Shown here: positions 29,404 through 43,380 of the stretch, in pieces | How the letters are laid out: every line of letters starts with the position of its first letter | Position numbering within the stretch: the first letter of the stretch is position 1 | Assembly: GCF_046630445.1 (NCBI RefSeq) | Contig: NC_092341.1 | Location: 216,755,501 to 216,819,500 of the forward strand | DNA length: 64,000 nt | Direction: 5' to 3' | DNA from: Rutidosis leptorrhynchoides | Taxonomy: Eukaryota; Streptophyta; Magnoliopsida; Asterales; Asteraceae | The notes under the pieces: generated by a model | Told to the model about the DNA's origin: nothing | The model's database searches: none | Seen by the model: the letters and a program-made list of their open reading frames with translations, nothing else | Translations under genes and position numbers: made by a program

Positions 29404-32352
29404 TTTTCGCTCTACATATCGTTCCACGTCAAATATCATCGTTCTACGTATCGTTCTACATCATCTATTTTCGTTCTACATGACGAATAAGTAATCTTTA
29501 ATGTTTTAAAGATTATGTACGCTAATTTTAATCGAAAAATCAAATGAGTTTAATATCTTATTGACTCATTAGATCCATGATTACATCCGAAGAAAATATA
29601 TATGCAAATATATTTTCATAAAGATTGTAATTAAAAATTCTTTTGTACAAACTGTTAATGATGAAAATATTTTAACGGGTGGGTAGTACCCGAGGAATAT
29701 TTAGAATTCACATTAATAAGTTACACTGTACATTCTTTGAATCTGATTGAACGATCATTTACCATCCTACTTACAACTACCGATATACGTATCCGTTCAC
29801 CACAAAATAACCATTTCTATTCAAATTCCATATTTGGATTTTGACCTATCAGAATCCAACAAGTGGCATAACGAAGAAAACATTGGACAAAAATAAAAAG
29901 TGTTAGAAACAAACGAATTAATTAATTGGAATTGTGATAGGATTTCACACTAACTGTTCCGGCTAACTGTTCCCAGCTAACTGATTAACATTTAATTTAT
30001 CGCAATTTACATTCTCGCAATTTTATTTATCGTCATTTAATTTCTGTTATTTACTTTTACGCACTTTAAATAACGGGACACGTATGCAAGGTTTCGACTT
30101 ATCATATCGACCCATCTATATATATATTTCGGAACAACCGTAGACACTCTATATGTGAAGGTGGGAGTTGGCTATACAGGGTCGGAGTTGATTCCAAAAT
30201 ATATATATACTTTGAGTTGTGATCTATACTGAGACCGGTACACAGGTCACGATACGTATTAATTAATTCGAATATTATAACTGTATATGAATCATCGGAC
30301 TATTGGACTGCTAACTTTGGACAATTAAAATGAATTAAAATGTTGATTATAACATATGAAACTAAACAATTCTTCAAGTTTGCCACTTGAATCCATCTTA
30401 AACCTCATTCGTATCTTGATTATTACAATCCGCGTTCAAACCTATCATGATTCTTGAACACACCTCGATCGAGAAGTTGAACCAGCTGCACCTCATCTAT
30501 GGAAGAGAGATTTATGCATACAGTTATGCGCCTGAAAAACGTTCGAAACCAAAGTGATAGTTAAAACCTATCCGCGTCGAATTCCTTATCATTCATTAGC
30601 AAAAACAACCCTACAGTTCCTTTTCAAGAAGTTAATTTTGTCACAGCTCCACTTCGACTTCTCAATGAGACTACTCCTATTATAAACTCAATATTTATAC
30701 CTTGTCCTTTTGCCGTCGTTACCAGAGAACCTTTTATATTTCACAACATCATCAGTAGACGTACCAGCAACTCGTTATCTCTTTGGCGAAATCCGCAATT
30801 AGTATTTTGAAAATCTTGAAGAAATTCTCCCAGTTATATCGAAAACGTCTATCCCTAAGAATTACATATTTCGAATATGAAGTTTCTGAAAACACCCTGA
30901 ACTAAGAAGTAGTTCTTGAAATGCTGATGAAGCAGCAAAAATCGTAAACGACCTTGATAGTCAAAAGTTTACGATGAAGTACAGTATGTTGGAAAAGCCC
31001 AGAAAAAGAGAAGGGTTAAAACTGGAAAATGGATTGAGCAAAGTATGAAGGAGACCGTGGACAAATCATGAAAAACTAAACCTGACTTCAAAGAATCCAA
31101 ACGATTCAGTGCCTGCTGAAACCGTTAGTAAGAACCCTAATCCTTATTCTAAACCTTTCCAGATGATATACATCATCATCATCTTATCTTAAATATTATA
31201 AGATATCTTCATATCTTCTGTTATACATATTCTTCATATTTCTGGAGATATTTTCACAACTATTCCTATCTGCGATCATTTATCTCTCCGTAATATCTGC
31301 GTTACAATATAAAGGAAGCTGTGTTAGTTTCTAAATTCTGAAACCTTCGAGTTTAAAATATGAATGTTTTGAAGTAATGTTGGGAACTGATGCATGAATT
31401 AGTATAATATAATGAAACTTGATCAACTTCATTATATTACAGTAATACATGTTGAGTTTCTAATGAAGCATGTTGATTTACAGTACCGTCATCATGTGCC
31501 ATGTTACACGGCTCTTACATTCTATTCAATTCCGAAACGTATTAGGAACATATCATCTTAATAGTTCTATCTTCCTGGACATTCTGGTAACTTGACAAAT
31601 CAAAATCGTGCCACTACCATTTCTTTCTAAGAACATTAGCTATATTCATTCCGAATTCCATACCTACCAATTCCGAACCATTACTCGCTTGACTCGAAGT
31701 AGGGAAGAGAAAACAAAAGCATGAGGCTCCGAAAAATAAGGGAAAATATAAAACTCAACAACCACCCAGGATTTACAAACCGTGTATATCAATACGTATT
31801 GCAACGTAAAGACACGGGAGAATTAAAACATTATAATTCCAAGGAAATGAGAGAAGTGAATAGATTCTTCTGGCGATAGATGAAATAGAAGAATGAAAGA
31901 TATGAAAGTTAGGAGTATATCAAGAATCAGAATTGGATGGAGCATATCGACGAATGTCTAGAAGTAGCAACTAAGAAGATAGAATAGAAGATGTGAATTG
32001 TGAAAAATAAGGAAACGAAGGAGTGGAATTATAGTGAAGTACTCAACAGAGAAATTGAAACAGATTGCTTCACTTAATCAAAGAAGATTCTGATTTCCTA
32101 AATCGCCGAAAAATCCAAATCTTATTACATAAGATTTCCTTTAAATTTATTAAATCCCGGAAGTCAATCATAATTACGTCACCGGTTAGAACGATTCCGT
32201 ATTTACTCATTTCACTCTTTTGTGATAGCTCCACTCGTGCGCTTCATATGATCGAATCGTTTTATCTATATCGCTTAATAATGATAAAACACCATTACTA
32301 CCTCATATTCGTCATGAAAACATTCCCATTGTTATCCATGACAACCTCTATC
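29404..32352 (+). other. Non-coding interior of LARD-like element, copy II
   Basis: As copy I: the motif TTAACGGGTGGGTAGT at 29672-29687, an antisense zinc-knuckle remnant near 30580-30800 and no intact gene. Confidence 0.55.
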
Positions 32353-32389
32353 AAATTTCGGGGACGAAATTTCTTTAACGGGTGGGTAC
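32353..32389 (+). promoter_or_regulatory. PPT-side hairpin and 3' LTR junction, nested element II
   Basis: The AAATTTCG-GGGA-CGAAATTT hairpin, then TTAACGGGTGGGTAC up to the LTR TG at 32390. Confidence 0.6.
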
Positions 32390-33017
32390 TGTAACGACCC
32401 GGAAATTTCCGGCCAAATTTAAACCTAAATCTTTATATGTTTCCGACACGATAAGCAAAATCGGTAATGTTAAGTCTCGAAAGCCTTGAAATCTATGTTC
32501 ATATGTTTAATTACCCTTTGACTATGCCCGACGATTCACGAACCTGATGGCTATTCCTCATTATTAAGTGTTACATACTTAATAATTTATAATATTATTA
32601 CATGAGATTACAAGTTAAAAGATAAATATTGTATCAACACTAAGATTGTTGTTACTACTTTCATTATTATTAATGTTAATATCAGAATTATTAACATTAT
32701 TATTATTATTAATGATACAATTATAAATGCTATTATAAGAATGATTTAAATTATAAATTAGTTGTATTATCAAAAGTTATTATTAGTATTGTTATAGTTA
32801 TCATTATCATTATAAAAAAATAATACAATTTACTATTATTATCAATATAACTAATACTATTATTATTATTTCTAAAAATTATTATTGATATTATAAATAT
32901 TAATATAAAAATAACAAGATTTATTACTATTATCATTAGTAATATCAATTATAACATTGTTATTAATGATAATAATTGTTAAGATTATTAATATTATTAT
33001 TATATAATTTTAATTAA

Positions 33018-33048
<31 letters not shown>

Positions 33049-34369
33049 ATATTGTTAATATTAATTATATACAACTATATATAGATTTTTTTTATAAAAG
33101 CAGATATATATATCATTTGCGGATAAATATGAATATATAAATATGGTGTATATAAATGTAAATACAGTTTAGGTACATATCAATTTCAACAAATAGGAAG
33201 TTATTGTTTTATGTCTGATATCTGGAATACAAATAGAATAAAATCAAAGTTATCTTCCAAAAATTGCACTGGCAGTCAAAGTCCATCTGTTTTAATTTGT
33301 CTTCGTACGTTTGTCTGGTTAAGAACCATAGAATCACTTTCAATATATATAATTAATCGATTTTCAGATGTAAGCAAGGCCATAAGGTCGACCCTATCAG
33401 CTATCGATAATCCTTACAGCTATTACCTTATCGAATTCTTCAGAAGGATACAGCTACAGCTAGTTCATCCCTGTCACGACCCATTTAAATCAAAAACTTA
33501 ATTTCGGATCAAATATCAAAATCTAAAAATACGGTTTTGTTAGGAACTTTTTATTTAATCTTTCTGAAAAGTTTGAGGCCTCAATTCATATTAGTTAACA
33601 AGAATTTTTGAAATCAAATTTAATTTCTAAAAGGTCAACCGTTTCGTTTTTAGAGAAATTCGTAATTTCTCTGATGATTGTGAATTAACTAGTGATTCAG
33701 GTAGTTTCTAGGAACTGTTTACAATATAATTCGTGTTGAAATCAAAAGCTGAAAAGGTCTAGATTGCTGAATCGAGTTTGGAGTTCTCTATGTTCATGGC
33801 GTGAATAAAATTGCTGTATTTGTTCTTCGGTTAAATCGACTTTTGAACACAGATTAGTTCTGTTGCATTTATACATCTTATTTGATGTAAAAAAAAAAGA
33901 AATTTCTAAATCCAATGTTGTTTCCTCGCTGTTTTTAAACTATGAAGGGTTCTAGGATCGACTAGTTTTGAAGAGGATGATGACACTCGAATAACGTTTA
34001 AGGGATATTAAATTCAATAATATATCAGAAAATTAGAAATGGATGAGTGGTAAGGGTGTTGTTTGGGTGTCCGAGAGGTCGGGGGTTCGAGTCCCTGGCG
34101 AGGCAATATTTTTTTAGGAGAATTCTTTTCTTGAAGGTAGTCTTTTCTTTATTATTATCATTAATACTATTATTATTATTTATTATTATTATTATTATTA
34201 TTATATTACTAAATTATTATCATTAATATAGATATATTATAAAAATTAGTAGTATTAACATTATTAGTATTAGTATTATTAGTATTGTATCATTATTTTA
34301 AACAAAAATTTTATTAAAAACAAGTAGTATTATTATTATTAGCATTATAAGCATTATTAAACTTATCAA

Positions 34370-34467
<98 letters not shown>

Positions 34468-35402
34468 ACATTTAGTAGTATTATTATAAAATTTAATAGT
34501 ATTATTATCCATATCTTAATACTTTTATTAAAAGAACTAACAAATGATATTTGTATAACACTATAATTAATACACCAAAGTAAACTTTATTAATATCTTA
34601 TTTACTAAATTAAATAAAATGAATATAATGAAACATATAGGATATTGATATTAAAACTTATATTACTAATAATATACATATTTGTTCGATTTCAAGTATA
34701 TGTTTTAATATATATAAATGATATAGGTTCGTGAATCCGAGGCCAAACTTACATCTGTTCAGTGATGTTATATGTATTTTTACTACAAAATACATTAGGT
34801 GAGTATATAGATCCCTTTTAAACTCTAAATATTTTTAGGCTGAGAATACATGCGCTGTTTTATAAAAGTTTTACGTTATGGACACAAGTAACTGAAAAAT
34901 ATATTCTACGTTGAGTTGTACCACTGGCATACTTCCCTGTAGCTTGGTAACTAATATTTACAGCGGTATTGTAAACGCGAATCCTGTTGATATATCTATC
35001 GGGCCTGACAACCCCAACCGGACTGGACGACCAGTATTCAACGGTTGCACAGTACTTCGTTTTGTGACTACACTTGGTACAGTGTAGTAAGATTTCATAA
35101 TAAAGGGAATATGCGACGTGATTAAATGTTAAGTATGGTTACCAAGTGCTCAACCACTTAGAATATTTTTATTAAAATGTTTATATATGAAATCTTGTGG
35201 TCCATAGTTATAACGTTGCTAGCATCAAACCTATATATCTCACCAACTTTATGTTGACATTTTAAAGCATGTTATTCTCAGGTACGATTTAAGTCTTCCG
35301 CCGTGCATTAGCTCATACTAAGGACCTTACTTGGTGTCGATCATCGCAATGGAACCAAATGTTGAAGACTTCGTCCGGGAGGATAAGGTCGAGGTCCTCA
35401 CA
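32390..35402 (+). repeat. 3' LTR of nested element, copy II
   Basis: Collinear with the other three LARD LTRs. The palindrome is at 32399-32412 and the TA run at 34372-34462. GATAGATCTATC has changed to GATATATCTATC near 34989. Confidence 0.92.
34039..34105 (+). ncRNA. tRNA-like sequence, copy 4
   Basis: Same A-box-like and B-box sequence as at 9001. Confidence 0.5.
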
Positions 35403-35407
35403 GATGT
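35403..35407. repeat. GATGT target duplication, right, nested element II
   Basis: Matches 25549-25553. Confidence 0.9.
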
Positions 35408-38237
35408 GCCTGTGGCAAGAGATTTTCCTGAAGTTTTTCCGGAAGAGTTGCCGGGATTACCTCCATTTAGATCTGTAGAATTTCAAATAGATTTAGTACC
35501 AGGAGCTGCACCAGTGGCTCGTGCTCCATATAGACTTGCACCGTCCGAATTAAAAGAACTTCAAAGTCAGTTAAAAGAATTACTAGACCGTGGATTCATA
35601 CGACCAAGCACTTCACCGTGGGGAGCTCCAATTTTGTTTGTTAAGAAGAAAGATGGATCTTTTAGGATGTGTATAGATTATCGTGAATTAAATAAGTTAA
35701 CTATCAAGAATCGGTATCCACTACCGAGAATTGATGACTTATTTGATCAACTGCAAGGATCATGTGTTTATTCGAAAATCGACCTAAGATCGGGTTATCA
35801 TCAATTACGTGTCAAAGAAGAAGATATACCGAAAACTGCTTTTCGGACACGTTACGGTCATTACGAATTTTTGGTCATGCCGTTTGGATTGACGAATGCG
35901 CCAGCTGTATTCATGGACCTCATGAATCGAGTTTGTAGTCCATATTTAGATAAGTTTGTTATTGTTTTCATTGATGACATTCTTATCTATTCCAAGAGTG
36001 AGCAAGAGCATGAACAGCATTTAAGTTTAATATTAGAGTTGTTGAGAAAAGAATAGCTATACGCTAAATTTTCTAAGTGTGCTTTCTGGTTGAAAGAAGT
36101 GCAATTTCTTGGCCACGTTGTTAGTAGCAAAGGAATTCAGGTTGATCCAGCAAAAATTGAAGCCATTGAAAAATGGGAGACTCCTAAGACACCAATGCAG
36201 ATACGCCAATTTTTGGGTTTAGCCGGTTATTATAGAAGGTTTATTCAAGATTTTTCCCGAATAGCTAAGCCGTTGACAGCGTTAACGCAAAAAGGGAAGA
36301 AATATGAATGGACTTCTGAGCAGGAGAGTGCATTTCAATTACTGAAAAAGAAGTTGACTACGGCACCTATTTTATCGTTACCAGAAGGGAACGATGATTT
36401 TGAAATATATTGTGACGCTTCGCGACAAGGTTTTGGTTGCGTTCTTATGCAACGGAAGAAAGTTATTGCATACGCATCCCGACAATTGAAGATTCACGAG
36501 CGGAATTATACGACGCATGATCTAGAACTGGGAGCAGTCGTGTTTGCATTAAAGATATGGAGACACTACTTGTATGGGGTTAAATGCACTGTGTTTACTG
36601 ATCATAAAAGCCTTCAACATATTTTTGATCAGAAACAGCTGAACATGAGGCAACGTAGGTGGGTCGAGTTAATAAACGACTATGATTGTGAAATTCGTTA
36701 TCATCCCGGGAAAGCGAATGTGGTGGCTGACGCACTAAGCAGAAAGGAACGAGAACCAATTCGAGTACGAGCGATGAACATAAAAATTCGCATGAATCTC
36801 AACTCACAAATCAAAGAAGTTCAACGAGAAGCACTTACTAAAGAAAATATAGGAAAGGAAATAATGAAGAAGTATGAGAAGCAACTCGTTATGCGGGAAG
36901 ATGGAATTCGATATTTTGTAAATCGTATTTGGGTACCGAAGTTGGGTGGATTAAGGAAGTTGATATTGAACGAGGCACATAAGACAAGATATTCGATACA
37001 TCCTGGAGTTGGAAAGATGTACCAAGATCTTAAGACACGTTATTGGTGGCCTAATTTAAAGACAGACGTTGCAACATATGTTGGGGAGTGTTTAACTTGT
37101 TCTAAGGTCAAAGCAGAACACCAGAAGCCGTCAGGGTCACTTCAACAACCAGAAATTCCAGAATGGAAATGGGATGGTATTACCATGGATTTCATCATGA
37201 AGTTACCAAAGACTGCCTGGGGATACGACACCATTTGGGTGATTGTTGATCGTCTCACCAAGTCTGCACATTTCTTGCCTATAAAGGAAACGGATAGGAT
37301 GGAGAAACTATTACGATTGTATATAAAGGAAATTGTTTCAAGGCATGGAATACCTATTTCCATTATATCTGATCGTGATAGTAGATTTACCTCAAAGTTC
37401 TGGCAATCACTACAGGAGGCACTAGGAACTCGTTTGGATATGAGTACCGCATATCATCCGCAAAAGGACGGGCAGAGTGAAAGAACAATTTAGACTCTTG
37501 AAGACATGCTCAGGGCATGTGTGATCGATTTTGGAAACGGATGGGATAAGTATCTACCATTAGCAGAATTCTCGTATAATAATAGTTATCATGCGAGCAT
37601 TAAAGCTGCACCATTCGAAGCATTGTACGGAAGGAAGTGTAGATCTCCTATCTGTTGGAATGAAGTAGGAGATCGACAATTAACTGGTCCCGAGATCATA
37701 CATGAAACTACTGAAAAGATAGTACAAATCAAGGAGAGATTGAAAACAGCCCGTAGTCGCCAAAAGAGCTACGCCGATGTCCGAAGGAAACCATTAGAGT
37801 TTCAGATCGGTGACATGGTTATGTTAAAGGTGTCACCATGGAAAGGTGTAATACGTTTTGGAAAAAGGGGTAAACTGAACCCAAGATATGTAGGCCCGTT
37901 CAAGATCATCGAACGCATTGGACCGGTAGCTTATCGACTCGAGTTATCGCAACAACTCGCCGGAGTACATAATACCTTTCACGTCTCAAACCTTAAGAAG
38001 TGTCTTGCAAAGGAAGATTTCACCATTCCTCTTGAAGAAATCCATGTCGACGAGAAACTACAATTCGTCGAAGAACCAATCGAAATCATGGACCGTGAAG
38101 TTAAACAGCTCAAGCAGAGCAACATACCGATCGTTAAGGTTCGTTGGAATGCTCGAAGGGGTCCCGAGTTTACTTGGGAACGAGAGGATCAGATGAAACA
38201 AAAGTATCCACACTTGTTTCTCGATGACGCAAAATAG
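35408..38237 (+). pseudogene. Ty3/gypsy pol (RT, RNase H, integrase, chromodomain), copy II
   Basis: Same domain order as copy I. RT catalytic DD of FIDDIL lies at 35973-35978. Integrase catalytic residues are D at 37188, D at 37371 and E at 37479, with 35 residues between the last two, as in the DD35E class. Stops: TAG at 36054-36056 (CAG in copy I) and TAG at 37491-37493, after QSERTI and shared with copy I. The TGG that is a stop in copy I is intact here. HPQK replaces HPQT just before the integrase E. The chromodomain-like C-terminus ends at TAG 38235-38237. Not functional as a whole. Confidence 0.92.
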
Positions 38238-38248
38238 GTACAATTTTA

Positions 38249-38284
38249 AAATTTCGGGACGAAATTTATTTAACGGGTAGGTAC
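38249..38284 (+). promoter_or_regulatory. PPT-side hairpin and 3' LTR junction, copy II
   Basis: AAATTTCG-GGA-CGAAATTT at 38249-38267, then TTAACGGGTAGGTAC up to LTR C at 38285. Confidence 0.6.
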
Positions 38285-41176
38285 TGTAATGACCCGCACT
38301 TTTTCGATCGTTCTATACTTATAAGATTAATATTTACATAAATTAAACCTTACCAACATGATAAGCAATCCAAATTGTTGAGACTTATGTTTTTGAAATG
38401 AGTTTTACACAACGTTTGACCGTCTAGTTTGACCGATGATATCACGAACTATATAACATATGATAATTATACGTTTGTGTATATATATGTATATATACAT
38501 ATTTAACATGATCTAAGGATGTTTTAATATCTCATTTTGTATTAATAACAATAAGTTATAAGTATATTTTGAAACTACTAACTTAAGTTTTCAAAACGAT
38601 AACCATACGTAACGTTATTTGACATAAATACTTATAACATATAATGTTTATACATATATCGTATATGTAATGTATTTAATCACTTTTAAGGACTTAAATA
38701 CATAAAACAATATAAGTATATTCACAAAAGATAGCTATATTTGAATTCTCATTCCATTTTTCACAAGATTTCTATACGTATATCTAGAGTACATGTACTC
38801 GTATCATACCTAACCTCTATACGTATTTACTATTGGTATATACACATCAAATCACCACCAACCAGCCCTTGTTCAATGCCTTATGTATAAGGTAACTACT
38901 TTTGTTATCTAGTATGACAATTTCACATGATTAAAAGATTTTTTCACAAAATTACAAACTTATACACCTTTTACACCACCATTTATACTCCATTCCATTT
39001 TCATTTTACTACACATTTCTTTAACCAAAAACACACTCTTAAGAAACTCCATAACCATTCAGCTAGTATCCATGAAGATCTAGCCATAAAAACATCACTT
39101 AAACACCATAAGAAAAACCTTACAAAAACACTTCAAGAATCCTTTCAAGAACACAAGTTTACTTCCAATCTTTCATCCAATTCCATCACTCTTTTGGTTC
39201 TAGATTTTTACTTCTCTTTTACAGCAATCTTGTCCAAGTAACTTGAGGTAGTAACTTTATTCATAACCTTATTCGATTCATATATATATAGCTATCTTAT
39301 TTTGTGGTATAAAATTTTAACAACAAGAACATAGTTTGAATGTTTTCAAACTTGTTTGCAAACTAAATAGATCCTTCTCACTTAACTTTTAAAATACTTC
39401 AAGACCTGTAATATTTCATAAATATATGCTAATTTAACAAGGTATAACTTGGTTTTTCAAAGAACACCTTAAAAACTGAATTTACGACGTTGGAGTGCAA
39501 CCGGGGGCTGTTTTGGGTTGGATAATTAAAAACCATCTTAAACTTTGAATTGGAGGTTTATTTTCTGGAAAAATGATTTTTACTATGAATATGATAACAC
39601 ATAAAAATTTCATGATTTAACTCAAAGTATAAGTATTTTTAGAAAAATAATCATTTAAGGTTGTTTACATGATGGAAAATGATTAACTTCATAAGTTTTA
39701 CTAAAGTTTGACCTATGACCTGTGATTTCGAATACAAACTAAGGTATTTACAGTTCATAGTCTTAAAGAGGGACTCGATCCAAGGAAGTGACAAGTTGAA
39801 TCAACGAAAACGGAGTTGTAACGAAGAAACTATGACCAAAACGAGATCGGATATCTAAGACTAGTTTAGCCACGAAAATAATTGGAGAAAATTTAAAAAA
39901 TCACATCTTTCTAAAATAACATGATATTTTATATATATGTACTCATAATTTAATTTTATATGGTTCAGGATCACCCGTAAACAATACGAGAAGATTAATC
40001 ATAAGATCTCATGATTGTACGCAACACGTCATTTGACAACACCGGTACTTTATGTACGCAATACGTCATTTGACAACACCGGTACCGTGGGTCAAGATTA
40101 ATCTCGACCAATACATATACGATGGGGGTTTTTTTTTCATTGAGGGTTTATTAAACACCTAAAAATGAACCATTAAAATTGAATTACTAACATCGGACTG
40201 CTAACTACGGACTAAGGAATTATTAAAAGTATTAAAAGTATTATAAGTATATATATGTGACGTTTGTTTAAAAAGAAAAGGTATTGATATATTATATATG
40301 GATAGGTTCGTGATATCAATCGGAGACCAAGTCGAAATTACATATCTTCAAGACAAAAGTGAGTATATAGTCCCACTTTTAAACTCTAAGTATTTCGGGA
40401 TGAGAATACATGTATTTTATGTTTTACGTTATGGACACAAGTAACTGAAAAATATATTCTACGTTGAGTTGTACCACTGGCATACTTCCCTGTAGCTTGG
40501 TAACTATTATTTACAGCGGTATTGTAAACGCGAATCCTGTTGATAGATCTATCGGGCCTGACAACCCCAACCGGACTGGACGACCAGTATTCAACGGTTG
40601 CACAGTACTTCGTTTCGTGACTACACTTGGTACGGTGTAGTAAGATTTCATAATAAAGGGAATATGCGACGTGATTAAATGTTAAGTATGGTTACCAAGT
40701 GCTCAACCACTTAGAATATTTTTATTAAAATGTTTACATATGAAATCTTGTGGTATATATATATATATTGCTGCCGGCATTAAACCTATATCTCACCAAC
40801 TTTATGTTGACGTTTTAAACATGTTTATTCTCAGGTAATAATTAGAAGCTTCCGCTGCAACATGTTGAATTTAAGCAAGATCTTGAGTATGCATATTTGT
40901 GTCAAAAACAAAACTGCATATCCGAGGATTTGTATTGTAAAATATGCTAGAAATCGTGTTGTTATCATCATATGTAAAGTTTGTAAGTCTAAGATTATCG
41001 CTAAACGATAATCATCTTTTTATTGTCTAAAGCTTGTATCAAAAATAAGAATTATGGTTTGTAATGTAAAATATATGCAGTTGTTCTTTTAAAAATGTCG
41101 CATATAGAGGTCAATACCTCGCTATGAAATCATACGTTATCTAACACGTTCTTATGGTTAAGGACGGGTTATGACA
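38285..41176 (+). mobile_element. LTR C, right LTR of the tandem array
   Basis: A complete 2,892-bp LTR from TGTAATGACCCG to CGGGTTATGACA, followed directly by LINE sequence (ATCGGGTCG) with no primer site. It carries its own small duplication (AGTATTAAA) near 40226. The 104-codon ORF recurs at 38927 and the GAGGT/ACCTC hairpin at 41107-41120. Confidence 0.93.
38831..38844 (+). promoter_or_regulatory. Candidate LTR promoter, LTR C
   Basis: TATTGGTATATACA as in LTR B. If active, it would read rightward toward the TATA-like gene about 2.9 kb away. Confidence 0.35.
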
Positions 41177-41510
41177 ATCGGGTCGAAGATGCTTCCGAAG
41201 AAAAAAGAAGGTTCGAGGTCTAGGGCAAAGAAAGGTAAGGGTGTGGTGGTCCCGATGGCTAGAGTGGATGGTTAGTGTCGTTTCCATTTTATTTCCTCGA
41301 GTTTGGTATGTTATATTTCGTTTTGTAATATGTAATGTCTTTGTGTCTGTAATTCGTTCAGTGTAATTGTGTTTGTTATGGTTTGTAGGGAGTTAGTTGG
41401 TGTTTGTGATGTTTAGGCCGTGTATTCGTGTTTCGAGTCTTCATTGTTTTAATGAAGTTCTCGAATTTTATAAAGTTTCGGTTTTTAACTAAAAAAGAAA
41501 GAAAAAAAAT
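41177..41510 (+). mobile_element. ORF1-only LINE-like element, right part
   Basis: It resumes a basic C-terminal coding tail (KKKEGSRSRAKKGKG) ending at TAG 41273-41275. A 3' UTR of about 200 bases follows, with the plant-LINE style end TTTTAATGAAGTTCTCG, then an A-rich tail at 41492-41510. The target duplication follows at once. No ORF2 is present between the ORF1 stop and the tail. Confidence 0.65.
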
Positions 41511-41525
41511 ATAATAAAAGCATAA
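41511..41525. repeat. Target-site duplication, right copy, of the ORF1-only LINE
   Basis: ATAATAAAAGCATAA, one mismatch to 372-386. Confidence 0.75.
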
Positions 41526-41784
41526 TCTTTCCATTAAAATATCCAATACAGCCTTCGGGAATGAGCCAATAATTGTTAGTTTTATAGTATCAACACATGC
41601 TCATGAGTTCACATATCCACCTACCTCATTTCCATTTTTATAGTAATACATACATATACATATGCATATACATATCACTCCAAACTGAAAATCTGTAACT
41701 TAAAACCAAAACTTACGACCAATCAATCAATCAATCAATCAATCATCTTCAATCTTCAATCTTGAATCTTGAATAACAATAATA
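41526..41784 (+). promoter_or_regulatory. Upstream region of the TATA/Tha4-like gene
   Basis: About 260 bases between the LINE insertion and the expected start codon. It has AT-rich TATACATATGCATATACATA at about 41653-41672 and an (AATC)n run at 41721-41744. The LINE and gypsy array separate the gene from any promoter farther upstream. Confidence 0.35.
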
Positions 41785-42845
41785 ATAGCGTCTAATATCA
41801 TCTCACTTTACACCCCACCAATTTCAAACCACAAAACCCCTTTGATTTCTTCTTCAATTTCATCTTTTTTCACCAACACATCATCAAGATCCTTGAATCT
41901 TGTTAAATCACACAGATCCGTATCACTAAACAACACCCAAAAAAGGAAACGATTTTCTTGTGATTGTATGTTTGGACTTGGTGTCCCTGAACTGGTTGTT
42001 ATTGCAGGTGTTGCTACTCTTGTTTTTGGTCCTAAGAAATTGCCTGAAGTTGGTCGTAGTATTGGAAAAACCTTCAACAGCTTCCAACAGGTTTCTACTT
42101 ATCATTAAATTAATTTGGGTTTTCAATCTATATTTGTTAAAGCTATTTGTTATTTGACTTGGATTGTTTGGTTAATTTGATTTTATAGTTCCAGTAGTAT
42201 GTTTAATTAACATGACCAATCATTTTATTTTAACTAAAATTAATTAATTTACTGGTCGATTAAAGGATCAATTTTTGTTATATTGTTGACTTTATGAGAT
42301 GACTGTAATTTAAATGACAACATACTCTCAGATTTCACAGCTTATGCTCTGGTCTAATTAAGTTCATAAACCTATAAAGTGAGTTTATGTGTTTATTCAT
42401 ATAATCAATAAGCTAGTAATAAGCTTGGCCCATCACCCCCTTAAAATAAAGGGCTCATTTTGGTTAAAGTTCATACAAATTGAAAAATAAATAAGGCTTG
42501 ATCAGAGCATTCGCGTTTATTAGCTTCCTTATAGTTGTAACTTGCTAAAGTTTGACTTGATCAAGTTTGATTGGTTGATGTCTTGATGCATTAATGTAAC
42601 TCGCTTGATAGCATTTTTAAACTGTTGATTATAACTTTGAACCATTTTCCTTCTAAGTTGTCATCTATATTATAAGCTAAAGATACTGTAATATGAGTGT
42701 GATTTGTGAATTTATGCAGGCAGCAAAAGAATTTGAAACAGAGCTGAAAAAGGACCCTGAACCGTTTGAGGAGTTGCAACTCACTATAAATGAGACCGTT
42801 GAGCAAGAAAACGAAGACATCAAAAGCAGACAAGTGAGTTTATAA
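41785..42845 (+). pseudogene. TATA: TATA/Tha4-like thylakoid Tat translocase gene, start codon lost
   Basis: Exon 1 is 41785-42090, the intron (GT...AG) 42091-42719 and exon 2 42720-42845; the frame is kept at phase 0. The product has a Ser-rich plastid transit-like N-terminus, then the family hallmark FGLGVPELVVIAGVATLVFG: one membrane helix with the conserved Glu, the FGPKKLPE hinge and an amphipathic helix. The family forms the thylakoid twin-arginine pore with Hcf106 and cpTatC. The expected ATG before GCG reads ATA at 41785-41787. The frame has no ATG back to TGA 41770, and the first downstream ATG (41968) would remove the transit peptide. The stop overlaps a donor-like GTGAGT at 42834, so a third exon may exist or be lost. 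Pseudogene or start-lost allele; family call strong, status less sure. Confidence 0.8.
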
Positions 42846-43380
42846 GAAAATTTCATGTTGGCTGATGATGTGCATCCAATAGTGGTTGCTTGTAGCGTCT
42901 TAGGAAACCGAAAAGCTACTTATATATTATAGACTTATAATCTGCAAGGGTTATGTTATTTGTAGTATGATTTCATTTCAATGTGAATGTGAATGCTTGA
43001 GGTGTAATCTTAATGTTCCATTCGGTTTACTTTCTTAATTAACGAGTTCTTAAAGAATCTTTCAATTTTTGATTTTTATGGCTCTACTTATAAATAATTG
43101 AAGGTAAAGAACTAAAGATTAATTAATATATAAACTTCCTCAAATTTTATTTTTATCATTATTATTTATTATTATTATTATTAAATAACAAATAAATAAT
43201 AATACTTATACATATAATAATTGTTGAACACCACATTTATTAAACAACAAAGGTACGGTTACATTTTTTTTTTTTTAAAGGACATAACTAAAAACAAAAG
43301 TACATAAAACAATTAAAATTATTCTTCATCGGATAAGTAAAACGCATTTTGGTATTTCCTTTGGATTTTTGATCGGGATT
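42846..43380. other. Intergenic, AT-rich
   Basis: No gene is seen. It has an ATT-rich run at about 43155-43200 and a T-run at 43266-43276. Confidence 0.6.
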
